Below are positions 8,818 to 17,905 of a DNA stretch of 64,000 bases, one piece after another. The DNA lies in the NCBI GenBank assembly GCA_016714985.1, contig JADKBS010000025.1, forward strand, positions 62,001 through 126,000, in the 5' to 3' direction. Within the stretch, counting starts at the first letter, position 1. Every line of letters starts with the position of its first letter. The notes under the pieces are model-generated. The model had not been told where the DNA came from. It saw nothing but the letters and a program-made list of their open reading frames with translations, and did not search any database. The stretch is from Saprospiraceae bacterium (lineage in GTDB: Bacteria; Bacteroidota; Bacteroidia; Chitinophagales; Saprospiraceae). Position numbers and translations under genes: made by a program.

Positions 8818-11502
8818 TTACTTGATTTCCAGGATATACCTCAAGGTTGGAAAAAAGGGAATTAGCCTCACTTCGATGGCTTTCTGCCAGATATCATCTT
8901 CATTTGCAAAGAGGCCCCGCAACGGTTTGTAATAGGTTGGGTTTCTCCTTAAATAGGCGTTGTATGCGCCCAATTTGAGCGAATGCTTGACGTTTCGGAT
9001 ATAGAATTGGTAGGTGATGTTGAAGTCAAGCCTGTTGTAAAACCTAATCCTAAAACTGTTCAGGTCGGTTATAACCGGGAATGGCTCGACAATGATGGAG
9101 TCAGGAAAGCCCGTCGGCGATTGTTCAATATCATACTGCAACGAAGGGAAGGTGAAAGCGGAGCCGGATGCAATGACAAAACCAAGCGAAAAATCCCAAT
9201 TTTGGCTGATTTTGTACAAGAACTGAATATTGGCATTGTGCCGCCGGTCTAACCAGATAGGGAAGCGTTTACCGTTGTTCACGGTGTTCCCCTCTTTGTT
9301 GAAAAGCCTATCGGAGCGACCATAGGTATAGGATAGCCACCCACCCACTTTGCCCCTCTCCACTTTGGCAAGCAATTCCAAACCATAGGCAGTCCCGTTT
9401 CCAAGGGCAATTTCATCTTGCCAGTTGCTAGCGCTTACATCCTCCAAAGTGTTGCCCTGAAAATAAACCAGGTTGTCGAAGCGGTTGAAGTACATTTCGA
9501 AGTCAAGGGCAAGCCATTTCTTGGGTTTCAGGTTGGTGCCCAATGAAAAATGCCAGACCGTTTGCGGGGGGGCTTTTTCCGTGGCGCTTACCCAAAAGTC
9601 CTTGGGCAATCCAATTCCCGTTGGGCTGAGCAGGTGAAGGAATTGAGCGTTGCGGGTGACGGCCATGCTATAGGAAACAGGCTCCCCATCGAACAAGGAG
9701 AACAGCAACCTGGGTTGCAGCTTGTAAATGGTCTTGTCACCCACCAACAGCCCCGATGCCCGCAATCCGATATTGGCCGTTAAGGATTTGCCGATTTTCA
9801 TCTCGTCCTGCAAATAAATATCCATTTCGCTTGAGCGCAACGGCGATTTCAAATAGGTGCCGATGGTATCCCTGATTTCTTCGTTAAAAAGGGTTTTCCT
9901 GTCAAAATTGATGATGGCGGGCTGGAAGCTGTGCTTTAGGAAGCTCGTTCCAAACCGGATGCGGTGGTTGCGGGAAGCAAAATAATCAAAATCAGTCTTG
10001 ATGCCCAGGTCGGTGATGCTTGAGAAGTATTTTTGGAAAAAGACGGAGCGTTCCGTAGTCTCCACTGAATCCTTCAAAATGAGGTCGTATAGGTCGTCGG
10101 CGTCGTACTGGTAGCGGCTGTAGATGGCAGTGATGTTGGCAAAAACCTTGTCCGACACCAAGTGGTTCCAGCGCAAGGAAGCGGCCTGGTTACCCCAACG
10201 GACCAGTTTTTCTTCCAATAGCTCTGAGGAGACATTGAATTCATGAGTGAAGAATCGCCGCTTGTTGTCGAAAAATTTGTCGTTGCCTCTATACAAGCTC
10301 AAAAACACCCTATCTTTTTGCGAAATCTTGTAGTTGATTTTCGCATTGAAATCTTGAAAAAAATAATCCAGTTCCCGTTTCACATTTTTGTCAGAATTGA
10401 GATAACTCACAATCTGTTCGCTGTACAGGTTGAACAAGGAACGCCTTCCGGATACGAACCAAGACCCGTTGCCTTTGTTGATGGGGCCTTCGAGGTTCAG
10501 TTGGATGGAACCAAGCCCGATTTCCAATTCGCCCTGTTTCTCGTTCATGTTGCCCTCCTTGGTTTGCACGTCCCAAATGGAAGAAATACGGCCACCATAT
10601 TGTGCCGGAAAGCTGCTCTTCAAGATTTTTGCGCTGCGCACGGCAGCTGCATTGTAGATGGAGAAAATGCCAAGCCCGTGGGAGGCATTGTAAATAGGGA
10701 CACCATCCAATAGGAACAAGTTCTGGTCCACATCGCCCCCTCTGACGGAAATCCCACCGAAGCCATCTCCACCAGTTTGGATGCCTGGCATGGTATGGCC
10801 AACCCGTAGCACATCCGTTTCACCGCCCAGTGAAGGCAGCCTTTTGGCATGTTCGAGGTTGAGTTCGAATTGCCCAATGCCAGTCTGCACAAGGGAAGAG
10901 TCGTTAAAATTGCTGACAATTACGGTTGCCAAAACCGATGGCATCAGCTTAACTTCGATTCTGCGACTTGAGGTAAGTTCAAAACTGAGGGTGTCATTGT
11001 TGTACCCAAGGCTGGAAACAATAAAGTTCAATGGCCCCTCCCTTGCCGTCAAGCTAAAATGACCATATTCGTTGGTATAAGTGCCAATGTTCCGCTTTGC
11101 ATCGTACAAGGTACCATTGATAACGTGCTCGCCGGTTGCGGCATCGGTGAGGCTTCCGCTGATGGTATGGAATCGTTTGATGGGTACATTTACATTTTGT
11201 GGTTTTTTGATAATGACAATTTGCGACCCTACCACTTCAAACCCAAGATCAGTGCCTTCGAGCAGTTTAGGCAAGGCATCCCCAAGGCGTTCATTGGAGG
11301 CTTGCAGGTTGATGGTCTTGTTGGAGGGGATGATGCTGTTGTTGAAAGAAATCTTTGCGTCTTGGTCTATCAGGTTGTAAAGGGCTTCTTTGAGTGGCAG
11401 GCCCTGTGCAATCAGGCTGATGCGGTGGTCAAGGGGCGATTGCCCAAAGCAAGCAATGGAGCACACTAATAGGAATATAGGAATGAGGCAAGTTGATTTC
11501 AT
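8818..11502 (-). CDS. FecA-like TonB-dependent receptor with STN domain
   Basis: An 894-residue outer-membrane transporter and signal transducer. A signal peptide ends near CFGQ-S (residue 21). An STN domain follows (about 40-100), the part that contacts an anti-sigma factor in the periplasm. Then come a carboxypeptidase-like regulatory domain (about 112-190), a plug (ISVRGGDVDQN, LLDGVPIYNASH, FPAQYGGRISS) and a long barrel ending in an aromatic-rich strand. With the FecR and ECF sigma genes upstream on the same strand it forms a complete cell-surface signalling set. The ligand is unknown; no SusD partner is present, which argues against a glycan-uptake Sus pair. Confidence 0.9.
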   Translation of the reverse strand: MKSTCLIPIFLLVCSIACFGQSPLDHRISLIAQGLPLKEALYNLIDQDAKISFNNSIIPSNKTINLQASNERLGDALPKLLEGTDLGFEVVGSQIVIIKKPQNVNVPIKRFHTISGSLTDAATGEHVINGTLYDAKRNIGTYTNEYGHFSLTAREGPLNFIVSSLGYNNDTLSFELTSSRRIEVKLMPSVLATVIVSNFNDSSLVQTGIGQFELNLEHAKRLPSLGGETDVLRVGHTMPGIQTGGDGFGGISVRGGDVDQNLFLLDGVPIYNASHGLGIFSIYNAAAVRSAKILKSSFPAQYGGRISSIWDVQTKEGNMNEKQGELEIGLGSIQLNLEGPINKGNGSWFVSGRRSLFNLYSEQIVSYLNSDKNVKRELDYFFQDFNAKINYKISQKDRVFLSLYRGNDKFFDNKRRFFTHEFNVSSELLEEKLVRWGNQAASLRWNHLVSDKVFANITAIYSRYQYDADDLYDLILKDSVETTERSVFFQKYFSSITDLGIKTDFDYFASRNHRIRFGTSFLKHSFQPAIINFDRKTLFNEEIRDTIGTYLKSPLRSSEMDIYLQDEMKIGKSLTANIGLRASGLLVGDKTIYKLQPRLLFSLFDGEPVSYSMAVTRNAQFLHLLSPTGIGLPKDFWVSATEKAPPQTVWHFSLGTNLKPKKWLALDFEMYFNRFDNLVYFQGNTLEDVSASNWQDEIALGNGTAYGLELLAKVERGKVGGWLSYTYGRSDRLFNKEGNTVNNGKRFPIWLDRRHNANIQFLYKISQNWDFSLGFVIASGSAFTFPSLQYDIEQSPTGFPDSIIVEPFPVITDLNSFRIRFYNRLDFNITYQFYIRNVKHSLKLGAYNAYLRRNPTYYKPLRGLFANEDDIWQKAIEVRLIPFFPTLRYILEIK

Positions 11503-11684
11503 ACCAATTTTGGCCAGAAAGTGGGTTGTTCAAGCGAACGAAAAACCGCTAAAAGTTGGTGTCAGCAATCGGGGCGTCCGTTTACTTAACAAAGACAGCT
11601 GTTGAACCTTAAAAGTTGGGGATTAAACAAAAATGGCTCAACAGAAGCAGTCCCGTTGAGCCATTTTTGAAGTTTCGAACAATT

Positions 11685-12635
11685 CTATTGACAACAAGTC
11701 CCGCTAACCGAGTAGCTACTATCCGAAGTTTTTTCGAAGCGCATATTGGGGCAAGAAAGCCTCAGTGCCTCAATTGCTTCATCTAATTCGTTTTCCTGTA
11801 CTGTCAAAGTTTGGAGGCAATCCATTGGTTGGGTGGTGTTCAGGTCGAAATTTACGCCGTAAAGCCTTTCCATGCCATCTAAAACCATGGGGATTGGCTT
11901 TCCCTTAAAATTGAGGTGCCCCGAATGCCAAGCTACCGGAATGCCAGCATCATCCACTTCAAACTCAATTTTGGAAGCCTTCCGGTTGAATTTCATCAAA
12001 TCGCCCTTTGAAAGTTGCTTGGCCTTGCCAGCTCCTGCTATTTCTACACTGACCGAGCCAGCAGTGACATAGACTTCAATGATATCTTCCTTTGGGTATG
12101 ACTTTACGTTGAAGGAGGTGCCAAGCACGGTTATTTTGGCCTCTCCAGCTTCGATGATGAATGGTTTTGCTTCATCCCTCTTGATATCAAAAAACGCTTC
12201 TCCTTCCAGTTTGACCCTTCTTTCTTGCTGCGCAAACTCGGCGTTGAAGCTAAGTTCACTCGATTTGTTCAATTCTATTTGACTGCCATCAGGCAAGGTC
12301 TTTTCAATCGTGCCGTCAATGGGTGCAGTGATTGCTTGAAGGCCATCGCTGGGCGCCAATTGGCCTTTGAATAACAAAATACCGATGGCCAAAATTGCCA
12401 AGCCAGCGGCAATCCGCAGCAGGTAGTTCCGCTTTGGGCGAATGGGTACCACCTTGGCGCCTACCGATTCTTGGGCCATGCTTTGCCTGAAGGATTGAAG
12501 CCGTGCCTCTACATCCGGCTCATAACCTTGCTGGTAGTTTTCGCTGGCATCCCAAAGCCGTTGCAGCATTCCGTCAGAATTGCCACTTTGGGAACCTCTC
12601 CAATTTTGCCACCCATTTTTATCCTTAGAATCCAT
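11685..12635 (-). CDS. FecR-family anti-sigma factor
   Basis: An inner-membrane anti-sigma regulator of 316 residues from the ATG at 12635 (an alternative ATG at 12659 adds eight). The cytoplasmic N-terminal part would hold the sigma factor. One membrane helix follows (NYLLRIAAGLAILAIGILLF). The periplasmic FecR domain is typical (TLPDGSQIELNKSSEL, GEAFFDIKRD, TVLGTSFNVKSY). A DUF4974 secretin/TonB-like C-terminal domain (VAWHSGHLNFKGKPIP) receives the signal from the STN domain of the receptor. It sits between the sigma and receptor genes in the usual Bacteroidota order. Confidence 0.92.
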   Translation of the reverse strand: MDSKDKNGWQNWRGSQSGNSDGMLQRLWDASENYQQGYEPDVEARLQSFRQSMAQESVGAKVVPIRPKRNYLLRIAAGLAILAIGILLFKGQLAPSDGLQAITAPIDGTIEKTLPDGSQIELNKSSELSFNAEFAQQERRVKLEGEAFFDIKRDEAKPFIIEAGEAKITVLGTSFNVKSYPKEDIIEVYVTAGSVSVEIAGAGKAKQLSKGDLMKFNRKASKIEFEVDDAGIPVAWHSGHLNFKGKPIPMVLDGMERLYGVNFDLNTTQPMDCLQTLTVQENELDEAIEALRLSCPNMRFEKTSDSSYSVSGTCCQ

Positions 12636-12800
12636 TTGAGTCGAAAGTTTTTGCCGCATTTCCGGGGCATTAATTTAACGGCTTGCCCTATTTCACCTAA
12701 TTCGCTAGTGTTGACACAGATTTTTACTGTTGCCCCTATTTTGCGAAGCTAATTTCTGAACTTTTTTTGGTGCCAAATGCAAGCCATCCGACGAACCTGC

Positions 12801-13361
12801 TCAACCTTCGTTCAAGTATGGCGAAATTGCTTCTCTAAGCACCTTTAATGCCTTTGTCATTTGGTTTTCAACGGTCTTTATGGAGATGCCGAGTTCTTCG
12901 GCAATTTGTTGGTTTCCCATTTCCTCAAACCGGCTCAGCGTGAAAACAAGCCTGCACCGCTCTGGCAACTCGTCAATGGCGGCATGGATGGTTTTCTCCA
13001 AGTCCTGACCTTCCAATCCACTCACGATATCTTCCGATTTATTGGGTAAGGTGATCAACTTGTCTTCGTCGTCCCACCTGATTTTTCGGTCTCGGATATA
13101 ATTCAAGGTTTTGTTTACAGCTGACCTTCTGAGATATGCTTTCAGGGAAGTGTTTACATGTAGGTCAGCCCGCCGCCGCCAAACCTCCATCAACACTTCT
13201 TGGGCAAGGTCTTCGGAAGTGTGACCGTCCTTCAGCACCCTTACAATGGTCAGGCACAAGAAGGCAAAATACTTCTTGAACATCAGTTCCATTGCTTCGC
13301 CATCACGGGTCGGAAGCAACTTCAATATATAATCGTCAGGGTGTTCGTTTTCGTAGGTCAC
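12801..13361 (-). CDS. ECF RNA polymerase sigma factor, FecI-like
   Basis: A 186-residue sigma-70 family member of the extracytoplasmic-function type. Region 2 covers about residues 25-90 (HTSEDLAQEVLMEVWRRR) and region 4 about 128-178 (ELPERCRLVFTLSRFEEM, then GISIKTVENQMTKAL). It is first in the sigma, anti-sigma, receptor order and presumably drives that receptor once the FecR protein is triggered. Length and motifs are normal. The ATG at 13361 is the first in frame. Confidence 0.92.
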   Translation of the reverse strand: MTYENEHPDDYILKLLPTRDGEAMELMFKKYFAFLCLTIVRVLKDGHTSEDLAQEVLMEVWRRRADLHVNTSLKAYLRRSAVNKTLNYIRDRKIRWDDEDKLITLPNKSEDIVSGLEGQDLEKTIHAAIDELPERCRLVFTLSRFEEMGNQQIAEELGISIKTVENQMTKALKVLREAISPYLNEG

Positions 13362-13742
13362 TTGGCGTTTGAAAGCATTGCACTGCTGGTAAACATCGTT
13401 TTATACAAACTGCCTATCGTCATTGCAAGTCAGCATTTGATTCATTTCAAAATGGTTAGGGCGAAAATCAAGCTGCCAAAGTAGAAGTTTTAGGCAAAAA
13501 AATGATGAAGTTCTTAATTTTAGGCTAAACTGTCTGCCAAAGCGATATTTTAGCTAATTTTGGCGTCAGATTTTCATAGTCAATTGATTGGCTATCCATG
13601 ACAATAACGACCAACCACAAGTACGTTTCAAAAATGAGCTTCATTTATTTGAAACATTTCAAAATACATTTTTTTGGTTAGAAACTCGAAGCCTGTCCTG
13701 AGCAATCAGGATAGGTCTTCGGGCTTTAAAATTCAATTTTCC
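13362..13742. other. Divergent intergenic region with hairpin
   Basis: No gene seen between the sigma factor and the divergent secreted-protein gene. A hairpin CGAAGCCTGTCCTGA / TCAGGATAGGTCTTCG (13687-13721, two mismatches) lies in the leader of the plus-strand gene. Confidence 0.5.
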
Positions 13743-14204
13743 ATGCGAAAGATTTTCATCCCATTGACACTCGTATTTTTGTTCGTCCTCCCGGCAGTAC
13801 TATCGGCCCAAGACCAACTTACCGAAAAGGGCGGTTATGTCGTAAATGCCACTGAGGAGCATTCCTATCTGTTCGTTCTATCCAGCCGCGCAGCCGATTT
13901 GCAGGAACTCCGCACCGGCATCACAAAGTACATTTGGAAATACCACCCCAACGAGAAATTGAAAATTACCCAAATTGCCGTGGATGGCGACCTGAAGGAC
14001 GTGCCGCTCATCCATGTCACGGGTTTCTCCAACAAGGGCCAGGCTATGGCATTTCACAACGGCATCAAGACCAACCGCCCCGATTTCATGCAGATGGGCA
14101 TGACGAAGGAAAACTTTCCGCTCTCCAAGACCAACTACGAAACCGTAATTCGTACGAAATCGCTGAACGGCTATAAAGCGTTTTTTACGCAGAATTATCA
14201 ATAA
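13743..14204 (+). CDS. Secreted SprE/PorW C-terminal-domain-like protein
   Basis: A 153-residue protein with a clear signal peptide (MRKIFIPLTLVFLFVLPAV, cut near LSA-Q). The remainder matches, from memory, the last domain of the T9SS-associated lipoprotein SprE/PorW: SYLFVLSSRAADLQEL, then KLKITQIAVDGDLKDV, HVTGFSNKGQAMAFHN, and the closing YKAFFTQNY that resembles the KYLxFFxxNY end of SprE. The TPR repeats of SprE are absent, so it is a stand-alone domain. The ATG at 13743 is chosen because it opens the signal peptide; the longer frame from 13674 begins in a hairpin region. A periplasmic role linked to type IX secretion or gliding is an inference. Confidence 0.6.
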   Translation: MRKIFIPLTLVFLFVLPAVLSAQDQLTEKGGYVVNATEEHSYLFVLSSRAADLQELRTGITKYIWKYHPNEKLKITQIAVDGDLKDVPLIHVTGFSNKGQAMAFHNGIKTNRPDFMQMGMTKENFPLSKTNYETVIRTKSLNGYKAFFTQNYQ

Positions 14205-14211
14205 GAAGACC

Positions 14212-14246
14212 AAGGCATTCCAAAGCAGTTAGCCTTGGAATGCCTT
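14212..14246 (+). terminator. Hairpin after the SprE-like gene
   Basis: A perfect 12-bp stem AAGGCATTCCAA / TTGGAATGCCTT begins eight bases after the stop codon. There is no strong T tract (CGCATTTTGC follows), so termination is likely but not certain. Confidence 0.6.
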
Positions 14247-14288
14247 CGCATTTTGCATTCGCAAGCCCACTGCCAGCCTTCAATATTC

Positions 14289-14547
14289 GTAACAATTATG
14301 GAGGGTGTGGGAGGGAAATTGAAAAATTCCCTTCTAAACCATACACTTTTTATGTTTTGAAAATTAGGCATTGTCACACTTAGATTTGGTCGCTTGTGTA
14401 AGTCGTTTTTATTCCCGCCTTGCGGGAACAAAAACGACTTACGAGAAACCTTTGAATCGCTGTATTTTACTTCAAAATGCCAAAATCAAAAGATGTATGG
14501 TTTTGAAGAATTTCCCCTCAAAAAACACCTTCTGTTAAGTAGTTACC
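14289..14547. repeat. MITE-like element, copy 3 (enlarged)
   Basis: Ends GTAACAATTATGGAGGGTGT and CACCTTCTGTTAAGTAGTTAC pair as terminal inverted repeats like those at 33834. At about 259 bp it is roughly twice the size of the other copies. The extra length includes a 45-bp near-perfect hairpin (14398-14442, GTAAGTCGTTTTT / AAAAACGACTTAC around CCCGCCTTGCGGG). It ends 23 bp before the holA start. Confidence 0.6.
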
Positions 14548-14569
14548 CATAATCAAACACTATATCACC

Positions 14570-15576
14570 TTGACCTACCAGCAAATACTCGGGGACCTTA
14601 AAAAAAAGAAGTTCCAACCCATCTATTTCCTGCACGGCAGCGAACCCTATTTCATTGATGCCATTTCGGATTTCATAGAAAAAAACGCACTGACAGAAAG
14701 CGAGCGTTCCTTCAACCAGGTGGTACTCTATGGCCGTGACATTGACCACCTTGCAGTCATTGACAACGCCCGCCGGTATCCGATGATGTCCCAACATTCG
14801 GTGGTAATCGTGAAAGAGGCGCAGGAAATGAAGGATTTGAAGGACTTGGAAAAATACGTGGCCAACCCATTGAACTCAACCATTCTCGTGCTTTGCCATA
14901 AGCACAAGGCGTTCAACACCACGACCAAGTTTGGCAAGCTGTTACAGGAGAAGGGCATCGTTTTCGATAGCAAGAAACTTTACGATAACCAGGTGCCAGA
15001 CTGGATACACGACTACTTGACCCATACTGGACTCAAAATTACCCCAGGTGCTGCTGACCTGCTGGCGGAGTACCTGGGCACAGACTGTCGCTCATCACCC
15101 ATGAACTAGACAAACTGGCGCTCCACCTCCAAAAAGGCACTGAAATTACTGCCGACCATGTGGAGATGCACGTTGGTATCAGCCGTGAGTACAATATTTT
15201 TGAATTGCAGAAAGCCTTGAGCAACAAGGACTTAGGAAAGATTGCCCGCATTATCAGCAATTTCGAATCAAACCCCAAGAAGAACCCGCTGATCATGGTG
15301 GTATCTTCATTGGCGAGTTTCTTCACTAAGGTTTACATGCTGCATTTCCTCAAAAATGCGCCCGATGGCGAGGTGCAGAAAAAACTCGGACTCCGCTCGC
15401 CTTATGCTTTGAAAGAATACCGTGCGGCGCTGCGCCACTACTCACAGGCCAAGTCTGAGCAAATCATTTCCACCTTGAAAACCTATGACCTCATGGCCAA
15501 GGGGGTTGACTATAATTCCACCGGAAAAGAAGACGGGGAGTTATTGAAGGAGATGATGTGGCGGATATTGAATTGA
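14570..15576 (+). CDS. holA: DNA polymerase III subunit delta (frameshifted)
   Basis: The clamp-loader subunit that opens the sliding clamp. The first frame (14570-15109, TTG start) carries the N-terminal AAA-like domain with PIYFLHGSEPYFIDAI and ARRYPMMSQHSVVIVKEAQ. The second frame (to 15576) carries the C-terminal part with ISREYNIFELQKALSNKD. They join exactly if one base is added near 15085: GAC-TGT-CGC then reads GAC-CTG-TCG-CTC, giving LGTDLSLITHELDKLALHL. The product would be 335 residues, the normal size. holA is essential, so a one-base sequencing deletion in a CC pair is the simplest explanation; a true lesion or recoding cannot be excluded from sequence alone. Confidence 0.85.
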
Positions 15577-15686
15577 GCTGCATTGACCCCTTCACAAATC
15601 ATGGCAAATGGTGAGTCAATCAATTTGAGCAAATCAAACCGCCTATGAATCCTTCGCAATCCAAATCTAAATTTCTGACTTCTTAA

Positions 15687-16739
15687 CTAGGCTAAAACAT
15701 TCACCAACTTTTCCCCCCGCTCCACCAATCGCCCAATCGGCTCGGCATGAGCGGCAAAACCAGCCTCCGTCAGCAGCGACTTCACTTCCTCTAGTCCTTC
15801 ATTTTTAACGGAAAAAAGTAGGCCGCCATTTGTTTGGGGATCGGGCAGCAGCGTGAAAGCTTCCAGTACGTTCACGCCAGTGCCGAAGCCGATTTTTTCG
15901 CCAAAACTGCTCCAGTTGCGGGTGGTGGCGTCAGGGAAAATGCGTTGGCCGATATAGCCCCGCACCCCATCCAACACGGGTATTTTATGGTAGAACAGCT
16001 CCGCAGATAGTACACAGCCTGTGGCCATTTCGACGAGGTGGCCGAGCAGCCCGAAGCCTGTCACGTCCGTCATGGCAGTGACACTTCTTAGCTTGCCCAA
16101 CTGTTCACCGATAGTGTTCAGCTTTGTCATGCTTCCAATCATAACAGGCTGATGTTCAGGCGATAAGGCACCCCGCTTTTGGGCGGTTGATAGTACCCCT
16201 ACGCCCAGCGGCTTTGTCAAAAACAACCAATCACCAAGCTGTGCTGTATCGTTCTTCCGCAAGTTTTCATGGCTGACCATGCCCGTGACTGCCAATCCGA
16301 AAATCGGCTCCGGCGAATCAATGCTGTGGCCTCCGGCCAATGGGATTCCTGCCTCCCGGCAAATACTTCGCCCTCCCTCCAGCACCTGTGTTGCAAGCTC
16401 GACGGGCAGTTTTTCGACCGGCCAACCCAAAATGGCAATCGCCATCAACGGCTTGCCCCCCATGGCATATACATCGCTGATGGAATTCGCTGCCGCAATG
16501 CGTCCAAAATCGTACGCATCGTCCACGATGGGCATGAAGAAGTCGGTGGTGCTGATGAGCGCCTGCCCGTTGCCGATGTCGAGCACAGCGGCGTCGTCAC
16601 GTCCCTCGTTGCCCACGAGAAGGGCTGGGTAGTGCGCCTTGTCGCCCAAGCCGCTGAGGATTTGGTCGAGCACTTTGGGGGCAATCTTGCAGCCACAGCC
16701 AGCGCCGTGGCTGTATTGGGTGAGTCTGATGGAATCCAT
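15687..16739 (-). CDS. selD: Selenide, water dikinase
   Basis: Makes selenophosphate from selenide and ATP. It has 350 residues and is full length. The catalytic Cys17 sits in GAGCGCKI followed by Lys18; the position is Cys rather than selenocysteine. AIRS-family nucleotide motifs follow (ALISTTDFFMPIVDDAYDFG, AANSISDVYAMGG, GGHSIDSPEPIFG, TDVTGFGLLGH). It starts 24 bp after the mnmH stop on the same strand, so the two are an operon that makes and uses selenophosphate for tRNA modification. No selA, selB or selC is present in the window. Confidence 0.96.
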   Translation of the reverse strand: MDSIRLTQYSHGAGCGCKIAPKVLDQILSGLGDKAHYPALLVGNEGRDDAAVLDIGNGQALISTTDFFMPIVDDAYDFGRIAAANSISDVYAMGGKPLMAIAILGWPVEKLPVELATQVLEGGRSICREAGIPLAGGHSIDSPEPIFGLAVTGMVSHENLRKNDTAQLGDWLFLTKPLGVGVLSTAQKRGALSPEHQPVMIGSMTKLNTIGEQLGKLRSVTAMTDVTGFGLLGHLVEMATGCVLSAELFYHKIPVLDGVRGYIGQRIFPDATTRNWSSFGEKIGFGTGVNVLEAFTLLPDPQTNGGLLFSVKNEGLEEVKSLLTEAGFAAHAEPIGRLVERGEKLVNVLA

Positions 16740-16763
16740 TTTATTGCAGTTGGGTAGTGGTCA

Positions 16764-17795
16764 TTAGAAGTTGTTGGCATTTGCCTGTTCGATGAGTTGC
16801 CCCGCAATTCGGGGCACGTCAATTTCCCCGAACTCAAGGTTCAGGATTTGGGAGAATTTGCCTTGGCTTGTCGAGTGGGTATAGGTCTTGTCGTAATAGT
16901 GCAGTGCCACGGCCGTCGCTTTTTCAATATCGCCAGCCTCAAAAGCTTCCAGTGCGTCCTTTACATTGTTGCCGCCCATCCGTTTGGTGGTTTTGAACAA
17001 GGAAGCCACCAATTCTTCTTTTGGGTAGGCACCATACTCCTCCATGAGATACCTGTTGCGAACCTCAAACGGGATTTCAAGGTGAATCAATGGTGAGGAT
17101 TTCACCTGCTCGAAAAAGCCCCCAGGCACGAACACCTTGCCGATGTTCCTACTTTCATTTTCGACCCAGGTACGCCGTTGGGGTTCCAATCTAATCACTT
17201 CAAGGCAAAGGTCGTTCTCAAACTGTTCCACTGTGGGCTGGGGCAGCTCACCCAATGCACCAAAGGCCGAGCCTTTGTGATGTGCCAATCCTTCGAGGTC
17301 TATGACTTGTTCGCCAAGTTTTTTCAATTCATTGAGAACCAAGGTCTTGCCGCTTCCCGTTTTTCCTCCCAACACCACAAAGCGGTGTTTGCATTGCGAC
17401 AATTGTTCAAGTACGTAGTGCCTGTAAGCCTTGTATCCACCTGCCAATACCTGCACATCGAACTTGGCAAAAGAAAGCAAGGTGGCAATACTACCGCTGC
17501 GCTGCCCGCCCCGCCAGCAATGCACCGCCACTTTGCGGCTCCTGGCCAACCGAATTGCCTCCTTTACATAGGTTGACATTTTTGCGCCAGCAATGTCCAA
17601 GCCCCGCAAAAAAGCCTTCTCTGGATTGACCTGCTTGTACAAAGTGCCTACCTCTGCCCGCTCCTCGTCGCTGAACAATGGGAGGTTGACGGCCCCCGGC
17701 ACATGGCCTTGGACATACTCCGCTGGCGTACGCACATCAAGCAGTACCCGATCGGGTTCTAGTTGGAAGAGTTGTAGTGGTTCTATTTTTTTCAC
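16764..17795 (-). CDS. mnmH: tRNA 2-selenouridine synthase
   Basis: Replaces sulfur by selenium in 2-thiouridine at the wobble position of Lys, Glu and Gln tRNAs, by way of a geranylated intermediate. The 343-residue protein has an N-terminal rhodanese domain (about 1-125) with the catalytic Cys93 in HCWRGGQRS. A P-loop domain follows with GGKTGSGKT (143-151). WVENESRNIG and the C-terminal helices are as expected. It is the first gene of the mnmH-selD pair. The ATG at 17795 is followed at once by the rhodanese fold. Confidence 0.95.
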   Translation of the reverse strand: MKKIEPLQLFQLEPDRVLLDVRTPAEYVQGHVPGAVNLPLFSDEERAEVGTLYKQVNPEKAFLRGLDIAGAKMSTYVKEAIRLARSRKVAVHCWRGGQRSGSIATLLSFAKFDVQVLAGGYKAYRHYVLEQLSQCKHRFVVLGGKTGSGKTLVLNELKKLGEQVIDLEGLAHHKGSAFGALGELPQPTVEQFENDLCLEVIRLEPQRRTWVENESRNIGKVFVPGGFFEQVKSSPLIHLEIPFEVRNRYLMEEYGAYPKEELVASLFKTTKRMGGNNVKDALEAFEAGDIEKATAVALHYYDKTYTHSTSQGKFSQILNLEFGEIDVPRIAGQLIEQANANNF

Positions 17796-17905
17796 GCTGA
17801 CCTACCGTTTAACGGAATGCGAAAGTAGGATTTTTGGTGGGTTTGGTAAAATAGGTTTGTCGAGGTGCTCGGTGGCCCGTGGCATTAAATGTGGGGCGTA
17901 CTACC

